The notes beneath the pieces were generated by a model. The model was not told the DNA's origin, did no database searches, and was given only the letters and a program-made list of their open reading frames with translations. A DNA stretch of 64,000 nt from Legionella nagasakiensis. Lineage in GTDB: Bacteria; Pseudomonadota; Gammaproteobacteria; Legionellales; Legionellaceae. Position numbers and translations under genes: made by a program. Below, in pieces: positions 9,245 through 20,847 of this stretch. Numbering within the stretch: position 1 is the first letter of the stretch; every line of letters starts with the position of its first letter. The stretch covers positions 118,492-182,491 of the forward strand of contig NZ_CAAAID010000005.1 of assembly GCF_900639915.1 (NCBI RefSeq). Direction: 5' to 3'.

Positions 9245-9970
9245 TTAGCTGAGGTTAAGGCTAGAGTCTGTTGATATTTCAATTGAAGCCAAGTCATTGT
9301 TTAGTGTTTTTCCAGGTTTTTGCGGTGGTTTTCCTAATAAAAACAATTCAAGAGGCAGTGGACTTATTCCTAAAGAGGGTTTTTCCTCATTGTCTTCAAT
9401 CCCTTCTATAAAAGCATAATAATCCAAGGGAATAGATTCAATGATTTCAGGTTCTTCATCTTCCAGTTCATCGTGATCCCATGGAATAAGCCGACCATAT
9501 AAAGTACCTTCTCGAATGCTGCCTCCATAGGCAAATAAGTTTCCTTGCCAATCCGATGAAGAACAAATCATTTCGGCCCATGGGTCAACAATCAGATCGT
9601 CAACAAATAGAAATTGATGATTTAGGCCATATTGGCCAATAGAAATAGAACCTTGATATTTTGCTGCTCTTAATACAAGAGCGCCGGCATAAGCCAATTC
9701 CTGGCAATTCCCACAGCCGGTTTCAAGTGCTTTTATGGCGGCATGGGCTGGTGATGATGCGCTTCTTCGATAGGTGCGAATGGTGCGTTCTACGTCGCCG
9801 TCCTCAGGGTAACCACCAGCGTGTAAAGATAACTTAGTAGAACTTTGGGGAATTTCTGTACGAAGATAAGCCAGAAGGAATTCGGCTGCTTCTCTCGATG
9901 AAGACGTTGCCAGATCAGGTAAACCATGCAGCTTATTCATAATCCTACTTACATCATCAATTTGTTCCAT
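9245..9970 (-). CDS. hypothetical protein with transglutaminase/papain-like Cys-His-Asp pattern; candidate effector
   Basis: A 241-residue protein I cannot assign to a named family. It has ETGCGNCQELAYAGALVLR (Cys86, Cys89), then LNHQFLFVDDLIVDPWAEM with His118 and Asp129. Cys, then His, then Asp in this spacing and context is the layout of transglutaminase-like cysteine enzymes. The C-terminal third is acidic (DHDELEDEEPEIIES) and ends in a polar tail, as in many Dot/Icm substrates. No signal peptide or membrane segment. Both the enzymatic and the effector assignment are inference. Confidence 0.6.
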   Translation of the reverse strand: MEQIDDVSRIMNKLHGLPDLATSSSREAAEFLLAYLRTEIPQSSTKLSLHAGGYPEDGDVERTIRTYRRSASSPAHAAIKALETGCGNCQELAYAGALVLRAAKYQGSISIGQYGLNHQFLFVDDLIVDPWAEMICSSSDWQGNLFAYGGSIREGTLYGRLIPWDHDELEDEEPEIIESIPLDYYAFIEGIEDNEEKPSLGISPLPLELFLLGKPPQKPGKTLNNDLASIEISTDSSLNLS

Positions 9971-10157
9971 ATTTTACCATTATTTTGCAATAATGTCATA
10001 TTGATTCTTTATAACACATGAAAAGTGAATAGAGTGTTTTCAGACGAACAATTAAGTAAAGGCGGCTTCTAGGTATTATTTATGTTCTTTATTTGGTAAA
10101 ATAAACCCCCGTTTATATGCATCTTATCGTTCCGCTTATTCGGCGGCTTACGCATGA

Positions 10158-12634
<2,477 letters not shown>

Positions 12635-12656
12635 AGGGTGAGACATTTCAGTTCGT

Positions 12657-12744
12657 TGGCGGAGAGACAGGGATTCGAACCCTGGGAAGGTTGCCCTTCA
12701 ACGGTTTTCAAGACCGCCGCAATCGACCGCTCTGCCATCTCTCC
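12657..12744 (-). tRNA. tRNA-Ser (anticodon UGA), CCA encoded
   Basis: On the minus strand the acceptor arm GGAGAGA (12738-12744) pairs with TCTCTCC, followed by discriminator G and an encoded CCA (12657-12659). A T-arm with GGTTCGAATCC is clear. The anticodon loop CTTGAAA gives anticodon TGA, decoding UCA, and a long variable arm typical of class II serine tRNAs (TTGAAGGGCAACCTTCCC) follows. The gene points toward kdsA. Length 88 nt. Confidence 0.95.
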
Positions 12745-12993
12745 GCTGCAAATACTATCGTAATGGAATCTTGTTTGCAATGATTTTTAAAAATGATTTT
12801 TGATGATAATAATGTGCTGTATTTGCAATGGGTTGTTGTATACTAGGCTTCCTGCGAAACTTTCCACTTTTGTGTAAATCATTCATTTGGTTTTATAAGG
12901 CTGATGGCTTATTATGCTCCGGAGAGCTTTATCCAGGTTGTATAGGATGTATGTGACTACTCGTCGCCCCAGTATGATTTAAGGTATTTTTGT

Positions 12994-13770
12994 ATGAAAC
13001 AAATAAAAGTGCTGTTTGTGATTTTTTTTCTATTATCGGTCGTTGGCTGTACAAAATGGGGTGGTAGTGATGATGACGATGGTCCATTTAAAGGAATAAG
13101 TGCCAAGCAATTGTACAGTGAGTCAAAACAAGCGTTGGCTAAGGAAGAATATGAAAGTGCGATCAAGCGGCTTGAAGCATTGGAAACCATGTATCCGTTT
13201 AATGATTATGCAGAACAAGCTGAACTTGATTTAATCTATGCTTATTATAAAAAAGGTGATTATCCATCAACTGCAGCAACGGCTGAGCGTTTTATTCATC
13301 TTTACCCACGTGCGAAAAAGGTGGATTATGCTTATTATATGAAAGGCTTGGCCAATTTTCAGCAAACTCGTGGTACGTTGGCAAATGTATTCCCTATCGA
13401 TGAATCCTGGCGGGATCCTGGCACGCAATCCCAGGCTTTTTCCGACTTTGCAACATTAGTTCAAAAATTTCCAGAGAGTCGATATAAAGCAAATGCTTTA
13501 CAGCGCATGATTTATCTGCGAAATCTTTTTGCAAAGCGTGAGTTAAATATTGCTAATTATTATTACGTTCGTCAGATGTATGTTGCAGCGGCTGAGCGAG
13601 CCAATTATCTGATTAAAACCTATCCACAGGCACCAAGTGCCAAGCCTGCCTTATCTATTGTCTATCATGCTAATAAGGCGCTGGGATTGAAAAAAGCAGC
13701 CGATGATGCCAGGGAAGTCTATCAGGCAACTTATCACAGTAAGCTTGATGAGACAGAAACCTCGGCTTAA
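12994..13770 (+). CDS. bamD: outer membrane assembly lipoprotein BamD
   Basis: Essential lipoprotein of the BAM complex, which folds beta-barrel proteins into the outer membrane. The 258-residue precursor has a hydrophobic signal ending in a lipobox (SVVGC, Cys about residue 20), then tetratricopeptide-type helices: SAKQLYSESKQALAKEEYESA, YPFNDYAEQAELDLIYAYYKKGDYPS and YPRAKKVDYAYYMKGLANFQ, all close to BamD/ComL. It ends 4 bases from the end of argH, which is convergent. Confidence 0.95.
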   Translation: MKQIKVLFVIFFLLSVVGCTKWGGSDDDDGPFKGISAKQLYSESKQALAKEEYESAIKRLEALETMYPFNDYAEQAELDLIYAYYKKGDYPSTAATAERFIHLYPRAKKVDYAYYMKGLANFQQTRGTLANVFPIDESWRDPGTQSQAFSDFATLVQKFPESRYKANALQRMIYLRNLFAKRELNIANYYYVRQMYVAAAERANYLIKTYPQAPSAKPALSIVYHANKALGLKKAADDAREVYQATYHSKLDETETSA

Positions 13771-13774
13771 GCGC

Positions 13775-15016
13775 TTATGAGGTATTTCTTTCTTTGACCA
13801 GTTCTGAAAGAGGGCATCCTTTTTCGATTGCTTCTGCTACCCAAATTCCAACTTGATGATGTGCCTCGCGAAAAGGCACACCTTGCATGACCAGCGACTC
13901 CAAAACAGCGGTCGCATCAAGATAGCCGGAATGCGCTTTTTGATGCATTAATGCTGTATTAAACTGCAGGCTTTGTAAAAAGGGAGTGATGATCTCTAAG
14001 CATGCCATAAGGGTCTGACAGCTATCAAATAAAGCTTCCTTGTCTTCCTGCATGTCCTTATTGTAAGCAAGAGGTAAACTTTTCATAACGGTTAATAAAC
14101 TAAATAAATGCCCAAAAACTCGACCAGTTTTTCCACGAATTAATTCCAATACATCCGGATTTTTCTTGTTTGGCATTAAAGAAGAGCCAGTGGCAAAAGC
14201 ATCATCAAGTGTTACAAAATCAAATTCTTGGGTTGCCCACAAGATTAAATCTTCACATAAACGCGATAAATGCATCATCATGATGGTTGCTACACTACAG
14301 AATTCAATGACAAAATCCCGATCGCTGACTGCATCAAGGGTGTTTTCGATGACGCCATCAAATTCGAGCGTCTTTGCCACCCATGTACGGTCAAGAGGCA
14401 AGTTGCTACCCGCTAAAGCGCCTGCACCCAATGGTGAATAGTTCATGCGAGCGTGCCAATCTTCAAGACGGTTCTTATCACGCTTAAACATTGCCTGATA
14501 AGCCCCAAAAAAATCTCCTAAACGCACAGGCTGTGCTTGTTGTAGATGGGTGTATCCTGGCATCCAGTCTTCTTGATGTTTGCTTGCCAGAACATTAAGA
14601 GCCTCTATCAGATGATTTAATAGGGTTAGGATTTGTCTACTAATATCGCGAGTATATAGACGCAAATCCAGCGCACTCTGATCATTACGACTTCTGCCAG
14701 TATGCAATTTTTTACCGATATCACCAATTTTATTAATTAGTAATTGTTCGATGAACATATGGATGTCTTCAGCAGATTCATCGAATGGATGTCGTCCTTC
14801 CCTGATTTCTAGTCTTATTGTTTCTAATGCAGAATGAATTAATTCACTTTCTTCAGTGGTTATAATTCTTTGTCTGGCCAACATGCGGACATGCACTTGA
14901 CTGCCAGTAATATCTTGTTCAAAAAGAGCTTTATCAAACGCTAACGATGCATTAAACTTAACAACAAGTGGATTTAACTTTTTTTTAAATCGTCCCCCCC
15001 AACTTTTATTAGTCAT
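13775..15016 (-). CDS. argH: argininosuccinate lyase
   Basis: Splits argininosuccinate to arginine and fumarate. Motifs are clear: WGGRF at the N-terminus, [24 protein letters not shown], and the family signature [12 protein letters not shown]. The frame is open to 15166, but the ATG at 15016 places WGGRF at residue 6 as in homologues and overlaps argG by 8 bases. At 413 residues it stops soon after [21 protein letters not shown], about 40 residues earlier than the E. coli enzyme; the active-site blocks are all present, so I read it as a short natural form rather than a broken gene. Last gene of the arginine operon. Confidence 0.95.
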   Translation of the reverse strand: MTNKSWGGRFKKKLNPLVVKFNASLAFDKALFEQDITGSQVHVRMLARQRIITTEESELIHSALETIRLEIREGRHPFDESAEDIHMFIEQLLINKIGDIGKKLHTGRSRNDQSALDLRLYTRDISRQILTLLNHLIEALNVLASKHQEDWMPGYTHLQQAQPVRLGDFFGAYQAMFKRDKNRLEDWHARMNYSPLGAGALAGSNLPLDRTWVAKTLEFDGVIENTLDAVSDRDFVIEFCSVATIMMMHLSRLCEDLILWATQEFDFVTLDDAFATGSSLMPNKKNPDVLELIRGKTGRVFGHLFSLLTVMKSLPLAYNKDMQEDKEALFDSCQTLMACLEIITPFLQSLQFNTALMHQKAHSGYLDATAVLESLVMQGVPFREAHHQVGIWVAEAIEKGCPLSELVKERNTS

Positions 15017-16226
15017 TTTTTTCTCCCTGATGTACCAGTCCATATACTTTGGCTGAAAGGGAAAAAAGATTGATAAATCCTTCAGCATCTTGCGAGTTAT
15101 AACTATTATCTTCTTCAAAAGTTGCGTATTCTGGGTGATGCAAGCTGAATGGTGATTGCATGCCACAGGGGATAATATTGCCCTTGAAGAGCTTTAATTT
15201 GACGCGGCCAGTGATGTGTTGCTGCGTGACATCGATCAATGCATCCAAGGCCTGTTTTGTTTGGGAAAACCATCGTCCTTCGTACACAATGTTGGCGTAG
15301 GTTTGTTGAAGTGACTGTTTGAGATGTAATGTTGCTCGATCAAGGCATAGGCTTTCAAGCATTTGGTGGGCTTTATAAAGTACAGCCGCGGCAGGTGCTT
15401 CATAGATCCCTCTGATTTTCATGCCCACCAATCGATTTTCAATAATATCAGAAACCCCAATACCGTGCATGCCTGCTTTTTGGTTTAGCCATTTCAGTAA
15501 TTCAAGTGGATCTAAAGAGTCGCCATTGACCGCAACAGGAATTCCTTTTTTAAAATCAATAGTAATTTTTTCAGGTTCATCAGGAGTTTGTTCCAGGAGC
15601 GATGTCATCAATAATAAATCAGCGGGCATTTCCGTACTGGGATCTTCTAATGTTCCACCTTCGTGTGAAATGTACCAAATATTATGATCACGTGAGTAAG
15701 GAGATTTCGGTGTTACTGAAATTTCTATCCCATGAGTTTTAGCGTAATTGATGGCTTGCTGTCGTGATCTTATTTCCCAGCTGCGCCAAGGTGCAATGAT
15801 ATTAAGTTGAGGGGCTAGGGTTTTAATGGTGTATTCAAAACGTACTTGATCATTGCCTTTTCCTGTCGCTCCATGCGCGATGGCATCGGCTTGTTCCGCC
15901 ATGGCAATTTCAACCAGTTTTTGGGCAATTAACGGCCTTGAAATAGTGCCTAAAATATATTGTTCTTCATAAAGTGCTCCAGATTTAACTAATTGCCATA
16001 GATAATCGCATACAAATTCATGCTGTACTTCTACTAGATAGGCTTTTGTAGCTCCACTGTGCAGCGCTTTTTCCTTGATGGCAGCCAAATTTTCCTGTTG
16101 TCCCAAATCACAAATAACGGCAATAATCTCGGCCTGATTGTAATGTTGTTTCAACCAGGGGATCATGATGGAAGTATCCAGTCCACCGGAATAAGCTAAT
16201 GTAATTTTTTTAATGTTCTGTTTCAT
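15009..16226 (-). CDS. argG: argininosuccinate synthase
   Basis: Joins citrulline and aspartate using ATP. The 405-residue protein opens with the PP-loop [20 protein letters not shown], then [20 protein letters not shown] and [13 protein letters not shown], all hallmarks of ArgG. Its start overlaps the upstream ABC ATPase gene by 17 bases and its end overlaps argH by 8, so importer and biosynthetic genes are in one transcription unit. Confidence 0.97.
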   Translation of the reverse strand: MKQNIKKITLAYSGGLDTSIMIPWLKQHYNQAEIIAVICDLGQQENLAAIKEKALHSGATKAYLVEVQHEFVCDYLWQLVKSGALYEEQYILGTISRPLIAQKLVEIAMAEQADAIAHGATGKGNDQVRFEYTIKTLAPQLNIIAPWRSWEIRSRQQAINYAKTHGIEISVTPKSPYSRDHNIWYISHEGGTLEDPSTEMPADLLLMTSLLEQTPDEPEKITIDFKKGIPVAVNGDSLDPLELLKWLNQKAGMHGIGVSDIIENRLVGMKIRGIYEAPAAAVLYKAHQMLESLCLDRATLHLKQSLQQTYANIVYEGRWFSQTKQALDALIDVTQQHITGRVKLKLFKGNIIPCGMQSPFSLHHPEYATFEEDNSYNSQDAEGFINLFSLSAKVYGLVHQGEKND

Positions 16227-16890
16227 AAGGCGCCTCTTGATAATACGGTTTTAAATAGGCAACGGGATCAGTTAATGCCGCTGGTTGAATGTCGGTTGTT
16301 AAACTTCCTTCTTTCAGTAGTATGATACGATCGGCAATTTGAGTCAGAAATTTCAAATCATGAGAGGCAATAATCATCGTTACTTGCATCGATTTGACGG
16401 TCTTTAATAAAGAAACGACCCCACCAATACTGGCCATATCCAGCCCGGAAGTTGGTTCATCGCAAAGCAGTAAATCCGGTTGCATCATTAAACTTCTGGC
16501 TAGGGCTACTCGTTGTTTTTGCCCTCCAGACAATTGTTGCGGATAAAGATGCGCTTTATCTTTAAGTCCTAGGGTTGTCAGCAAATCAATAGCTTTTTCA
16601 CGATGATTATGATTTTTATCATGCAGTGTTGGTGCATACATTAAATTTTTCAAAACGGTCATATGCGGAAACAGTTGAAAATCTTGAAACATAAAACCAC
16701 TTTTACCGGTAAATTGGATGGCTCCTGAGTCCAGTGATTCTAATTGCTGGATGCATCGTAATAGTGTTGATTTGCCGCTTCCGGATGGTCCAGCCAACCC
16801 TACAATGCTATTGGCTGCAATAACCAAATTAAGCCGATTAAGTACTAATGTTCTATCAAATTGTTTACTGGCATCAATGATTTGCAACAT
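16210..16890 (-). CDS. polar amino acid ABC transporter, ATP-binding subunit (arginine type)
   Basis: Energises the importer encoded by the next two upstream genes. It has Walker [13 protein letters not shown], the signature [15 protein letters not shown] and Walker [13 protein letters not shown], of the GlnQ/ArtP/HisP class. A TTG at 16908 would add six residues; the ATG at 16890 has an AGAGG ribosome site 7-8 bases upstream and is preferred. It overlaps the permease gene by 17 bases and argG by 17. Placement before argG-argH suggests arginine, citrulline or a related amino acid as substrate. Confidence 0.9.
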   Translation of the reverse strand: MLQIIDASKQFDRTLVLNRLNLVIAANSIVGLAGPSGSGKSTLLRCIQQLESLDSGAIQFTGKSGFMFQDFQLFPHMTVLKNLMYAPTLHDKNHNHREKAIDLLTTLGLKDKAHLYPQQLSGGQKQRVALARSLMMQPDLLLCDEPTSGLDMASIGGVVSLLKTVKSMQVTMIIASHDLKFLTQIADRIILLKEGSLTTDIQPAALTDPVAYLKPYYQEAPYETEH

Positions 16891-17521
16891 ACCTGCCTCT
16901 TTTTTCAATTCGTTTTCCTGCGGTTTCGATCAATAAAACCAATCCATAGTAATAAGCTCCGGCGATGGTTAGTGGTAAAAAATAAGTAAATTGTTCTGCT
17001 GCTAATGCTTGAGCATGGCGCATTAAATCCATGCCACCAATTGTCGAAATTAATGCGGTTTCTTTGAGTAAGGAAATCAATTCATTCACCATGGCTGGAA
17101 AAATATTTTTCAATACTTGCGGTAAAATAATATCTTTCCATAAATAAAAGGTGGGAATCTGCAATGTTCTCGCTGCTTCAAATTGTCCTTTAGGCAAACT
17201 TTCAATCCCTGCCCGTAAAATCTCGGCAAAATAAGCGGAACTGTTTAAGCCATACGTAATAATGCCCGCAATCAGAATGCTGGGTCGAATTCCTAAAATG
17301 GCTGGAGTTGAAAAGTAAACCAGGCTTAATTGCAGAATTAAAGGAGTACCTCTCATGATGGAAATAAAGCGGTTGATCAATCGGACGGCTATGCGTTGGT
17401 AACGACAGATGGCCCATAAAATGCCGAGTATGAAGCCAATTGCAATACCGCCCGTTAATAATTGCAGCGTTAAGACGATCCCTTGACCGATAAATACTAA
17501 GCTGTGATTCAGTTCTTCCAT
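16874..17521 (-). CDS. polar amino acid ABC transporter, permease subunit
   Basis: Inner-membrane permease of the His/Glu/Gln/Arg family, about 215 residues with several hydrophobic segments. The EAA-type loop is visible around FEAARTLQIPTFYLWKDIILPQ, and RGTPLILQLSLVYF is the family's conserved N-terminal block. The ATG at 17521 has a strong GGAGGAGA ribosome site, better than the ATG at 17539. It overlaps the binding-protein gene upstream by 13 bases. Confidence 0.9.
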   Translation of the reverse strand: MEELNHSLVFIGQGIVLTLQLLTGGIAIGFILGILWAICRYQRIAVRLINRFISIMRGTPLILQLSLVYFSTPAILGIRPSILIAGIITYGLNSSAYFAEILRAGIESLPKGQFEAARTLQIPTFYLWKDIILPQVLKNIFPAMVNELISLLKETALISTIGGMDLMRHAQALAAEQFTYFLPLTIAGAYYYGLVLLIETAGKRIEKRGRYVANH

Positions 17522-18255
17522 GATGTCTCCTCCAGCCATTTTTTCTTAAGCCCGTTGACTTCACCACGCCCCATTAATTTGATTAGTGCTTGATTGATTT
17601 GCTTGGTCAAAGGAGAGCCTTTTCGCAGGGCAATGCCGTATCCATCGTCGGCTTTTGCAATGACATGATAAGATAATTCTGAATGTTTTTGACTGAATAT
17701 ACGGCCTTGCGCACCATCCATCACAACCACATCCACATGCCCACTTATTAAGGCTTCTATGGCCTGATTGTTGTTGTCAAAAGCAATGATATTAGCGTTT
17801 GGAACATGTTGATGCAGCCATATATCCATAACACTGCCTAATTGTGCAGCTATTTTTTTCCCAGTTAATTGACGTTGATTTTTAACAGGAGTATGGCGTT
17901 TAAAAATAGCGACCAGGTTTTCAAAATAATAAGGGGGACTAAAATCAAAATGTTTTTTTCTATCTTCGGTGATCGTAATGGTAGCAATAGCAGCATCGTC
18001 CTGCCCGGAAGCAACAGCAGTCAACACCGTACTGAATTGTAGATTATCAAATACGGCGTTTTTACCCAGTTCCTTGGCAATCAACCGCGCCAAATCAATA
18101 TCAAATCCTTTTATTTCTCCATGTTCAATATATTCAAAGGGTGGGTATTCAGCAGACGTTGAGAAGTGAATGTCTTTGATGTTTTTTTCTTGTTTACATC
18201 CTATCAGTAAGGACATAGCCAAAAAAGGTATTAATCGTTTAATATATTGGCTCAT
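17509..18255 (-). CDS. amino acid ABC transporter, substrate-binding lipoprotein
   Basis: Solute-binding component (SBP family 3) of the importer. From the ATG at 18255 the protein begins with a lipoprotein signal ending in SLLIGC, then STSAEYPPFEYIEHGEIKGFDIDLARLIAKELG, the typical SBP family 3 start, and GIALRKGSPLTKQINQALIKL near the end. A TTG at 18273 lies in frame upstream but leaves the signal peptide less well placed. It is the first gene of the five-gene arginine unit, with a promoter-like sequence at 18291-18319 and a possible ArgR site at 18259-18272. Confidence 0.9.
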   Translation of the reverse strand: MSQYIKRLIPFLAMSLLIGCKQEKNIKDIHFSTSAEYPPFEYIEHGEIKGFDIDLARLIAKELGKNAVFDNLQFSTVLTAVASGQDDAAIATITITEDRKKHFDFSPPYYFENLVAIFKRHTPVKNQRQLTGKKIAAQLGSVMDIWLHQHVPNANIIAFDNNNQAIEALISGHVDVVVMDGAQGRIFSQKHSELSYHVIAKADDGYGIALRKGSPLTKQINQALIKLMGRGEVNGLKKKWLEETSWKN

Positions 18256-18258
18256 TTT

Positions 18259-18272
18259 TGAATTTATATCCA
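18259..18272 (-). promoter_or_regulatory. possible ArgR (ARG box) half-site pair
   Basis: The plus strand reads TGAATTTATATCCA, matching the TGAATnnnnATTCA core of ARG boxes with one mismatch, just upstream of the first codon of the arginine importer operon. A second, less complete run of TGAAT/ATTCA elements lies at 18357-18372. The position downstream of the predicted start of transcription would suit repression. This is a match by eye only. Confidence 0.35.
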
Positions 18273-18290
18273 AAATTTATCCATTATCGC

Positions 18291-18319
18291 AATTTACGGG
18301 GTTTATTTATTTCTGTCAA
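18291..18319 (-). promoter_or_regulatory. putative sigma-70 promoter of the arginine importer/argGH operon
   Basis: On the minus strand, TTGACA (18314-18319) and TAAATT (18291-18296) are separated by 17 bases. This is the best sigma-70-like pair in the gap upstream of the substrate-binding protein gene. Confidence 0.5.
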
Positions 18320-18430
18320 GGTTAAAGTGGATTTAGTTTCAATTTATTGGTTTTATATTCAAAATGAATTCAATAAGGCCTTTTGACTAACAGGCCTGTT
18401 AGGAGATTAGAAGTCTAACTAGGCAAGTGC

Positions 18431-18479
18431 TAAAAGCCTCGATTTTCTGCGCTACGGCGCTCTAAAATCAAGGCTTTTA
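18431..18479. repeat. inverted repeat, likely bidirectional terminator or palindromic intergenic repeat
   Basis: Arms 18431-18446 and 18464-18479 are complementary over 16 bases with one mismatch, around a 17-base loop. A-rich and T-rich arm ends mean each strand carries a T-run on its 3' side. It sits just after the rdgC stop (minus strand), so it can terminate rdgC transcription; the GC-rich centre also resembles dispersed palindromic repeats. Confidence 0.6.
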
Positions 18480-18509
18480 ACCTCATCTAGCGACTCTGAA
18501 GACAGCTTC

Positions 18510-19436
18510 TTAGATGACAAGCTCGGTTTCTGGACGTGTTTTAAGTGGTTTTTGACTTGCGGTTGCCGTGAGCAAGTCATTAATTAACGTTCTTAATTCG
18601 CCGGAAAGTAGAGTCAGAGCAGCATCTTGTTGCTGATATTCCTCCTCAAGTTGGCGAATGTCATTAAATTCATCCACCAGATAATCCAGACACTTAATAC
18701 GTTTCAAAGTAAAATCATGAGTTAAAGTAAATTGGATACGTTCGTTCCATATTAATGAAATTTCAGCGGCCGCTAATCCTTGTGATAATAGGGTTAAAAT
18801 TTCTTCTGCAGGTAATTCATATCCTTTGCAATTAAAGCGTTTTTTCTCATCTTCTGGTGAAAATAACAGACAATCGGCGGCTAATTGAAAAACAGGTGGC
18901 AATGTTGCAGGATGATTTATCCACTCTGCAAAACGATGAGCTAAATTTTCCTCATATTGCAGAGGTTCGATGCTTATGCCCGGAAGTGATTTACGTAATA
19001 AGGCAGTAAGTTGTGCTGCTTGATTATTACTGGCTGTATTAACAATTAGCCGTTTACTTGTGGTATCAAATAAGGCAAACATCCGTTTTTGCAGACAAAA
19101 TGATTTGGGAAGTAATTCAAATTCCAGCTCTTCAGCCAGTTGGGCTTTCTCTGCACGCTTCATGGTTTTGCCTTGCTGAGATTCCCAGTTTAGAATTCGT
19201 TCAGCAAGCATTTTATTGATGACGCCCCTTGGTAAAAGCCGTTCCTCTTTTCCGAGGCAAATCAACATGGAGCCTGCAACTTCCTGAACCAGTTCATCCG
19301 CATAGGCAGGTAGCCAACCATAAATAAAGCGCGCATGTGGCGGACATGGTTTTAGAGATTCATTCGCTAAGGAAGCTGTTAAATCAAAAGGTTTGTCAAA
19401 ATCGTATTGAAATAGTAATGCATTACTAAACCACAT
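18510..19436 (-). CDS. rdgC: recombination-associated protein RdgC
   Basis: A DNA-binding ring protein that limits RecA-driven recombination. From the ATG at 19436 the protein is 308 residues and starts MWFSNALLFQYDF, like the MLWFKNL start of E. coli RdgC. Other family blocks: SLKPCPPHARFIYGWLP and the C-terminal IKCLDYLVDEF. The open frame runs upstream to 19577, but the ribosome site GAGGG lies just before the tandem ATGs at 19439 and 19436. Not in an obvious operon. Confidence 0.92.
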   Translation of the reverse strand: MWFSNALLFQYDFDKPFDLTASLANESLKPCPPHARFIYGWLPAYADELVQEVAGSMLICLGKEERLLPRGVINKMLAERILNWESQQGKTMKRAEKAQLAEELEFELLPKSFCLQKRMFALFDTTSKRLIVNTASNNQAAQLTALLRKSLPGISIEPLQYEENLAHRFAEWINHPATLPPVFQLAADCLLFSPEDEKKRFNCKGYELPAEEILTLLSQGLAAAEISLIWNERIQFTLTHDFTLKRIKCLDYLVDEFNDIRQLEEEYQQQDAALTLLSGELRTLINDLLTATASQKPLKTRPETELVI

Positions 19437-19570
19437 CATTAATCCCTCATGAAAAAGTGCGATGCTACCATGAATCGACAAAGGCTGCGATTCGAATTTG
19501 TGTTTAATTAAACTGATTTGATGAGGCCTCCTATAGCCTGTATAAACAGGATAAGGAGGCGCATTGAATC

Positions 19571-20524
19571 TTACCAAAAAGCATTAAAGGCAATAACGGT
19601 AGACATGAAGTCTGGCGCATCTTTTCCTCTTGTGGAAAACCAAACGCCAGCAATAATTCCATAGTTCGCAGAAAAATTATATTCAATGGCGGGTGCAAGA
19701 CTAAGTTCTGCAATGGTATCGTGACCAATCATGAGCGGTAATCCCTGGGTATTTAAGCCTGGATTACCTCGGAACGCGGAAGCTCCCCGGGTAAAATAAT
19801 AGCCTTCCATAACAACGACCCAGTTTTGAGTAAGGCTCAGCTCGCCAGCTAAATCAATACTTGTTAGATTTCCAGGTTTAACCGAGCCTCTGGTATCCAT
19901 ATTGCCACCGTAACTGTTATGTCCTCTGATACTTACTGGGGCGGCATATAAATAAGTTAAACTAAGACGCTGGCGAAAATAATGAGTTTGGCTAAGTAAG
20001 TTTAAGTGTTGAAAATTAAATCCAAGTGCTGTTTGATAACTTCCGATACCCGTTGCTTCTGTTCCTTGGTTGGTGGGGTTGAATCCTTCATATCGTCCAG
20101 TTGGAAAAATTTGTTGTAGAGAAATACGAAGATCAGGCCACCAAAGAGATTGTTCTTGTTTAAATATCTGGAAACCTAATGTTGCAGCAGTATCACCGAT
20201 GTGTCTTCCCGTTTGTCCATGGGTGCGGTTAATGACGTACGGTAGACTAAATTGCAGATCCATACGATCAGTTAGCCCATATGAGAATAATGGGTTGATT
20301 TGAATATTTTGAGAGGAAGGTCCTTCAATTAATTTCCAGTGGCGGTCAAACATGCCGGAGTTTTCGGTGTAAAAGCCATAGGTTTCAAGGTTTACATGTC
20401 CACGAGGAATCGTTTTTCCTGATGGAGCAAGTAAAGGACCCGTAAACCAAGGATCGCTATATGCTACATCACAAATAAAAAAGAACAAGGTAACCAGACA
20501 TGCTGATCCAACTCTTTTGTACAT
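19571..20524 (-). CDS. outer-membrane beta-barrel protein, function unknown
   Basis: From the ATG at 20524 (AGAGG ribosome site 6 bases upstream) the 317-residue precursor has a cleavable signal peptide ending near CDVAYSDPW. The rest alternates short hydrophobic and aromatic beta-strand-like runs (NLETYGFYTEN, MDLQFSLPYVINR, LRISLQQIFPTGRY) and ends in a tryptophan (AFNAFW), the usual last-strand signature of outer-membrane barrels. It resembles the MetA-type phenol-degradation porin group in style, but substrate cannot be told. Its end lies 134 bases upstream of the rdgC start on the same strand. Confidence 0.75.
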   Translation of the reverse strand: MYKRVGSACLVTLFFFICDVAYSDPWFTGPLLAPSGKTIPRGHVNLETYGFYTENSGMFDRHWKLIEGPSSQNIQINPLFSYGLTDRMDLQFSLPYVINRTHGQTGRHIGDTAATLGFQIFKQEQSLWWPDLRISLQQIFPTGRYEGFNPTNQGTEATGIGSYQTALGFNFQHLNLLSQTHYFRQRLSLTYLYAAPVSIRGHNSYGGNMDTRGSVKPGNLTSIDLAGELSLTQNWVVVMEGYYFTRGASAFRGNPGLNTQGLPLMIGHDTIAELSLAPAIEYNFSANYGIIAGVWFSTRGKDAPDFMSTVIAFNAFW

Positions 20525-20619
20525 AATAACCTCTTTGATAAACCCTGAAATTTTTACTGACTTGAGCATCAATCATCCGTAGTGTAGATTAACCGACTTT
20601 TATAAAGATGAAAATAGCG

Positions 20620-20727
20620 ATGAAACCTACCATTTATCTCCATCCTGTCAAACAAACGATTTTGCGTCGAGAGCATCCTTGGATCTTTTCCAAAGCGATT
20701 CAAAAAACAGGAAGGGGTATCTTATAA
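20620..20727 (+). pseudogene. N-terminal remnant of an RlmI-like 23S rRNA (cytosine-C5) methyltransferase
   Basis: A 35-codon ORF (an in-frame ATG also exists at 20608) encodes a peptide containing LRREHPWIFSKAIQKTG. This is the start of the PUA domain of RlmI-type methyltransferases (E. coli has LLRRHPWVFSGAV). The frame then stops and the roughly 360 residues holding the SAM-binding domain are absent; the next gene follows within 120 bases. I read it as a deletion remnant. Confidence 0.65.
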
Positions 20728-20847
20728 CTGGTTAGCCGTATTGTTTGCTATCTTTTAACGGAACAATGATGGAAAAATAACATGCAGAACAACAAATTTG
20801 GACTTTGCATCAATCGCTTTTTAAAAAGCCGAACCTAGGAGAAAAAA

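Noticed and set aside
12657-12744. tRNA-Ser as an integration site for a genomic island
   Set aside because: Genes on both sides are core (kdsA, bamD), and no integrase or repeated tRNA end is visible.
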